NCBI RefSeq assembly: GCF_900141875.1
Contig: NZ_FQZE01000003.1
Span: 62,001-126,000 of the forward strand
Reading direction: 5' to 3'
Origin: Tangfeifania diversioriginum
Lineage (GTDB): Bacteria; Bacteroidota; Bacteroidia; Bacteroidales; Prolixibacteraceae
DNA: 64,000 nucleotides
Shown: piece after piece, positions 62,883 to 64,000 of the stretch
Position numbering within the stretch: position 1 is the first letter of the stretch
Layout of the letters: each line of letters starts with the position of its first letter
Translations under genes and position numbers: made by a program
The notes under the pieces: generated by a model
What the model saw: only the letters and a program-made list of their open reading frames with translations
The model's database searches: none
What the model was told of the DNA's origin: nothing

Positions 62883-64000
62883 ATGAAACCAAAATTCAAT
62901 ATCGCTATTCTGGGCTGCGGGAAAGTAGCCCACCTTCATGCCAAAGCCATAAAAAACCTGCCAAATGCAAATCTGGCGGCTGTTTGGAGCCGCACAACCG
63001 AAACAGCTCAAAAATTTGCGGAGCAATACAATACAACAGCCTTTGTATCCATTTCAGAAATGATTAAAAAAGCTTCGGTCGATTTGGCAATTGTTTGCAC
63101 CCCGCATCCGTTTCATCGCGAGCCAACCATTGAAGCCGCAAAAGCCGGTGCGCATGTACTGGTTGAAAAACCGCTGGCTTCAACACTCGAAGACAGCGAT
63201 GAAATGATAAATGCCTGTAATGTAGCAGGTGTAAAACTCGGGGTCATCAGCCAGCGGCGCTGGTACGCCCCTGTAATGCGGGTGAAAGAGGCCATCGATG
63301 CCGGTAAAATTGGCAACCCGGTTTTCGGCACCATTAATATGCTGGGCTGGCGCGATAAAAACTACTACGATGCCGATGCCTGGCGCGGCACCTGGAAGAT
63401 GGAAGGCGGCGGTGTGCTGGTTAACCAGGCGCCCCACCAATTAGATATACTGCTTTGGTACATGGGCGAAATTGACGAAGTGTATGGATTGTGGAAAAAC
63501 CTGAACCATCCCTACATTGAAGTGGAAGACACAGCTGTAGCAATTGTAAAGTTCAAAAATGGCGGCATCGGAAACATCATTGTCAGCAATTCGCAAAAAC
63601 CCGGAATTTACGGAAAAGTGCAAGTGCATGGCGAAAACGGAGCCTCGGTTGGCGTTCAGACAGATGGTGGCGCTATGTTCGTGGCCGGCATGTCCAACGT
63701 GCTGGAGCCGCCGGTAAACGACTTGTGGACTGTTCCGGGCGAAGAAAGATTGCTTGAAAAATGGGTAAAAGAAGATTCAGATCATTTCAATTCCATCGAT
63801 CCCACAATTTTTTACATGGAAAAACAGATTGAAGACTTTTTGCATGCCATTGAATCAGAAACGCAGCCAATGGTAACCGGCGAAGATGGCCGCAAAACCG
63901 TGGAACTTTTCACAGCCATTTACCGTTCAACGCGCGATAACCGGCCTGTGAAATTTCCATTGAAACCTGAAAACAAACCGGATATGGACGGGCGACTGAC
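62883..64000 (+). CDS. Gfo/Idh/MocA-family oxidoreductase, 3' end outside window
   Basis: The frame runs from the ATG at 62883 to the right edge without a stop (372 codons). The N-terminal Rossmann motif (NIAILGCGKVAHLHAKAI), LAIVCTPHPFHREPTIEAAKAGAHVLVEKPLA with the conserved EKP lysine, and GGGVLVNQAPHQLDILLWYMGE in the substrate domain define the family. Members oxidise or reduce sugars, sugar acids or inositols with NAD(P). The substrate is not predictable. Confidence 0.92.
   Translation, partial: MKPKFNIAILGCGKVAHLHAKAIKNLPNANLAAVWSRTTETAQKFAEQYNTTAFVSISEMIKKASVDLAIVCTPHPFHREPTIEAAKAGAHVLVEKPLASTLEDSDEMINACNVAGVKLGVISQRRWYAPVMRVKEAIDAGKIGNPVFGTINMLGWRDKNYYDADAWRGTWKMEGGGVLVNQAPHQLDILLWYMGEIDEVYGLWKNLNHPYIEVEDTAVAIVKFKNGGIGNIIVSNSQKPGIYGKVQVHGENGASVGVQTDGGAMFVAGMSNVLEPPVNDLWTVPGEERLLEKWVKEDSDHFNSIDPTIFYMEKQIEDFLHAIESETQPMVTGEDGRKTVELFTAIYRSTRDNRPVKFPLKPENKPDMDGRL

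Overview
The window comes from a member of the Bacteroidota. It has a complete SusC/SusD pair behind an ECF sigma factor and a FecR-type anti-sigma factor, several pectin-type glycoside hydrolases, TAnnTTTG-type -7 promoter boxes, A-rich rather than Shine-Dalgarno-rich start regions, and the isomerase pathway for xylose. The mix of genes would fit a marine or sediment polysaccharide degrader of the Marinilabiliales/Prolixibacteraceae kind, but that placement is inference. I saw no rRNA, tRNA or CRISPR array.

Layout. 0-3.6 kb: tail of a BatA-like membrane protein, ornithine aminotransferase, an XRE/S24 regulator and an archaemetzincin. 3.7-8.5 kb (minus strand): an unusual signalling operon made of a periplasmic-binding protein fused to a GcvH-like lipoyl domain, a histidine kinase whose sensor carries a CxxCH motif, and a sigma-54 response regulator. 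9.1-16 kb: Fe superoxide dismutase, then a xylose operon (xylB, xylA, xylE) with a GntR/LacI-type regulator and a shared operator motif, interrupted by a MazF-type toxin-antitoxin pair. 16.2-19.9 kb: nitroreductase, proline dehydrogenase, a Skp-like chaperone and a glycosyltransferase. 19.9-29.9 kb: a polysaccharide-degradation block (DUF3472, GH28, GH78-like, DUF4861, GH123-like, GH29). 30-31.5 kb: decayed genes, a truncated toxin and a twin hairpin repeat. 31.6-41.2 kb: alkaline phosphatase, class II aldolase, SusD, SusC, FecR and sigma factor; the aldolase-SusD-SusC part is clearly AT-richer than its surroundings. 41.3-42.6 kb: five copies of a palindromic repeat surrounding a frameshifted DUF559 nuclease gene. 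42.6-50.6 kb: M23 peptidase, a prokaryotic glutamate-receptor-type channel, bacterioferritin, KatG and an S46 dipeptidyl-peptidase. 50.9-56.7 kb (minus strand): siroheme and assimilatory sulfite reduction operon. 57-64 kb: alpha/beta hydrolase, an ATP-grasp/P1-peptidase fusion, an HDAC-like amidohydrolase, an endolysin-like protein, an unknown protein and the start of a Gfo/Idh/MocA oxidoreductase.

The most interesting signal is in front of the sulfite reductase operon. A short open reading frame (56554-56652, minus strand) too small for ordinary gene calling encodes a cluster of four Cys and three Met codons. It is followed by a 10-bp terminator hairpin with a U-run, and a segment inside the short frame is perfectly complementary to the ascending arm of that terminator. 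This is the layout of a translation-coupled transcription attenuator that would sense charged tRNA-Cys (and perhaps tRNA-Met) and control sulfide production. Other strong leads are the binding-protein/lipoyl-domain fusion with its heme-motif kinase, the 720-residue ATP-grasp/DmpA fusion next to an HDAC-like deacetylase, and the repeat array around the DUF559 gene.
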